Source: Amphritea pacifica
GTDB lineage: Bacteria > Pseudomonadota > Gammaproteobacteria > Pseudomonadales > Balneatricaceae
DNA length: 64,000 bases
NCBI RefSeq assembly: GCF_016924145.1
Contig: NZ_JAFFZO010000006.1
Location: 1-64,000, forward strand
Direction: 5' to 3'
Shown: piece after piece, positions 63,591 through 64,000 of the stretch
How the letters are laid out: each line of letters opens with the position of its first letter
How positions within the stretch are numbered: position 1 is the first letter of the stretch
The notes under the pieces: model-generated
Told to the model about the DNA's origin: nothing
Database searches by the model: none
The model's input: only the letters and a program-made list of their open reading frames with translations
Program-made: the position numbers and the translations under genes

Positions 63591-64000
63591 TTATCTCCAC
63601 TGAAATTCTGGTGAGGCTAACATCAGCCCTGCCGCCTGTGCCGGACTTTCAGCCCGCTTCATCGCCAGCTGCAAGTCACCCGCATCTGTTGGCAGCATTG
63701 CAACGGCCTGCTCAATTTTATGCAGCCCGGTATTGGCAGAAGCCCCTGTTGCCAGCCCCCATTCGATCCGTTTTTTCAAGGCACTGGAAGAACTCCAGTA
63801 GCGGGTATCATCCGGCCACCCGGCGGGAGACCCGGCAAAAAACGGCCGCTGATTCAGGTTGACTAAACCAGACCTGATAAGCTTTCTGATACGTCCGTTA
63901 AACGGCAGATCAAAGACCCTGACCGCCGACAGAAGGTATTCGTTAGGCGTTTTGAATTTTTTATGTGCAGGGTCCCAGGCGGCCTCAAGATTGACCAGGG
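63591..64000 (-). CDS. DUF1800 family protein, C-terminal part (cut by window edge)
   Basis: 136 codons up to the right edge, continuing beyond it. The C-terminus of DUF1800 is recognisable from PFFAGSPAGWPDDTRYWSSS and the terminal ASPEFQWR. It ends 3 bp before the DUF1501 start, the typical tight DUF1800-DUF1501 pair. Function unknown. The only internal Met start in view (63779) is not the gene start. Confidence 0.85.
   Translation of the reverse strand, partial: LVNLEAAWDPAHKKFKTPNEYLLSAVRVFDLPFNGRIRKLIRSGLVNLNQRPFFAGSPAGWPDDTRYWSSSSALKKRIEWGLATGASANTGLHKIEQAVAMLPTDAGDLQLAMKRAESPAQAAGLMLASPEFQWR

Noticed and set aside
1-64000. tRNA, rRNA, CRISPR arrays, prophage or integrative element
   Set aside because: No T-loop-like sequences, no regularly spaced direct repeats of CRISPR type, no integrase or phage genes. 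The only mobile sequences are the edge transposase fragment and the REPIN-like repeat.

Overview
The window looks like chromosomal DNA of a marine gammaproteobacterium of the Oceanospirillaceae type (Neptuniibacter, Amphritea or Marinobacterium-like). This is inferred from protein character and gene order: separate hisI and hisE leading into tatABC, ubiC-ubiA between the pst and phoBR genes, a Pil-Chp-like chemosensory cluster, and TRAP transport with HexR. No marker gene fixes the genus. No tRNA, rRNA, CRISPR array or prophage was seen. One partial IS630-type transposase sits at the extreme left edge.

Left third (1-17 kb), mostly housekeeping. On the minus strand are ubiB, hisI, hisE and tatABC, a diguanylate cyclase, dsbA and cytochrome c4. 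engB (plus) and polA (minus) converge on a gap that holds a candidate small RNA at the position of Spot 42/ErsA. On the plus strand follow a DUF2782 protein, thrB, a REPIN-like repeat, uvrD and a SpmA-SpmB fusion, then a minus-strand YciA-type thioesterase.

Phosphate block (17-30 kb): pstS, pstC, pstA, pstB and phoU, and further on phoB-phoR, with Pho-box-like repeats before pstS, pstC and phoB. Between them lie an unusual diguanylate cyclase (DsbA-like fold, degenerate receiver, GGDEF), a DUF1415 protein and ubiC-ubiA.

Chemosensory and transport block (30-48 kb): cysZ, a quinone-oxidoreductase-like protein, and a minus-strand cluster in the order receiver-receiver protein, PilH, PilI, PilJ, ChpA-like kinase and a secreted PilJ-domain protein. 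Then come small envelope proteins, yjaG, TRAP permease genes dctQM with a convergent Tat-lipoprotein binding protein, hexR and a small charged protein.

Catabolic block (48-64 kb): an FMN glutamate-synthase-like enzyme; a codB-pucR-codA pyrimidine operon whose deaminase has altered active-site neighbours; and a complete acetone carboxylase operon (acxA-acxB-acxC) followed by a SecB-like chaperone gene. The acx operon has a clear -24/-12 (sigma-54) promoter and a divergent sigma-54 activator (AcxR type). This operon is the most distinctive part of the window: acetone plus bicarbonate would be converted to acetoacetate under AcxR control, and the linked SecB-like protein is unexpected. The window ends in a DUF1501-DUF1800 pair.
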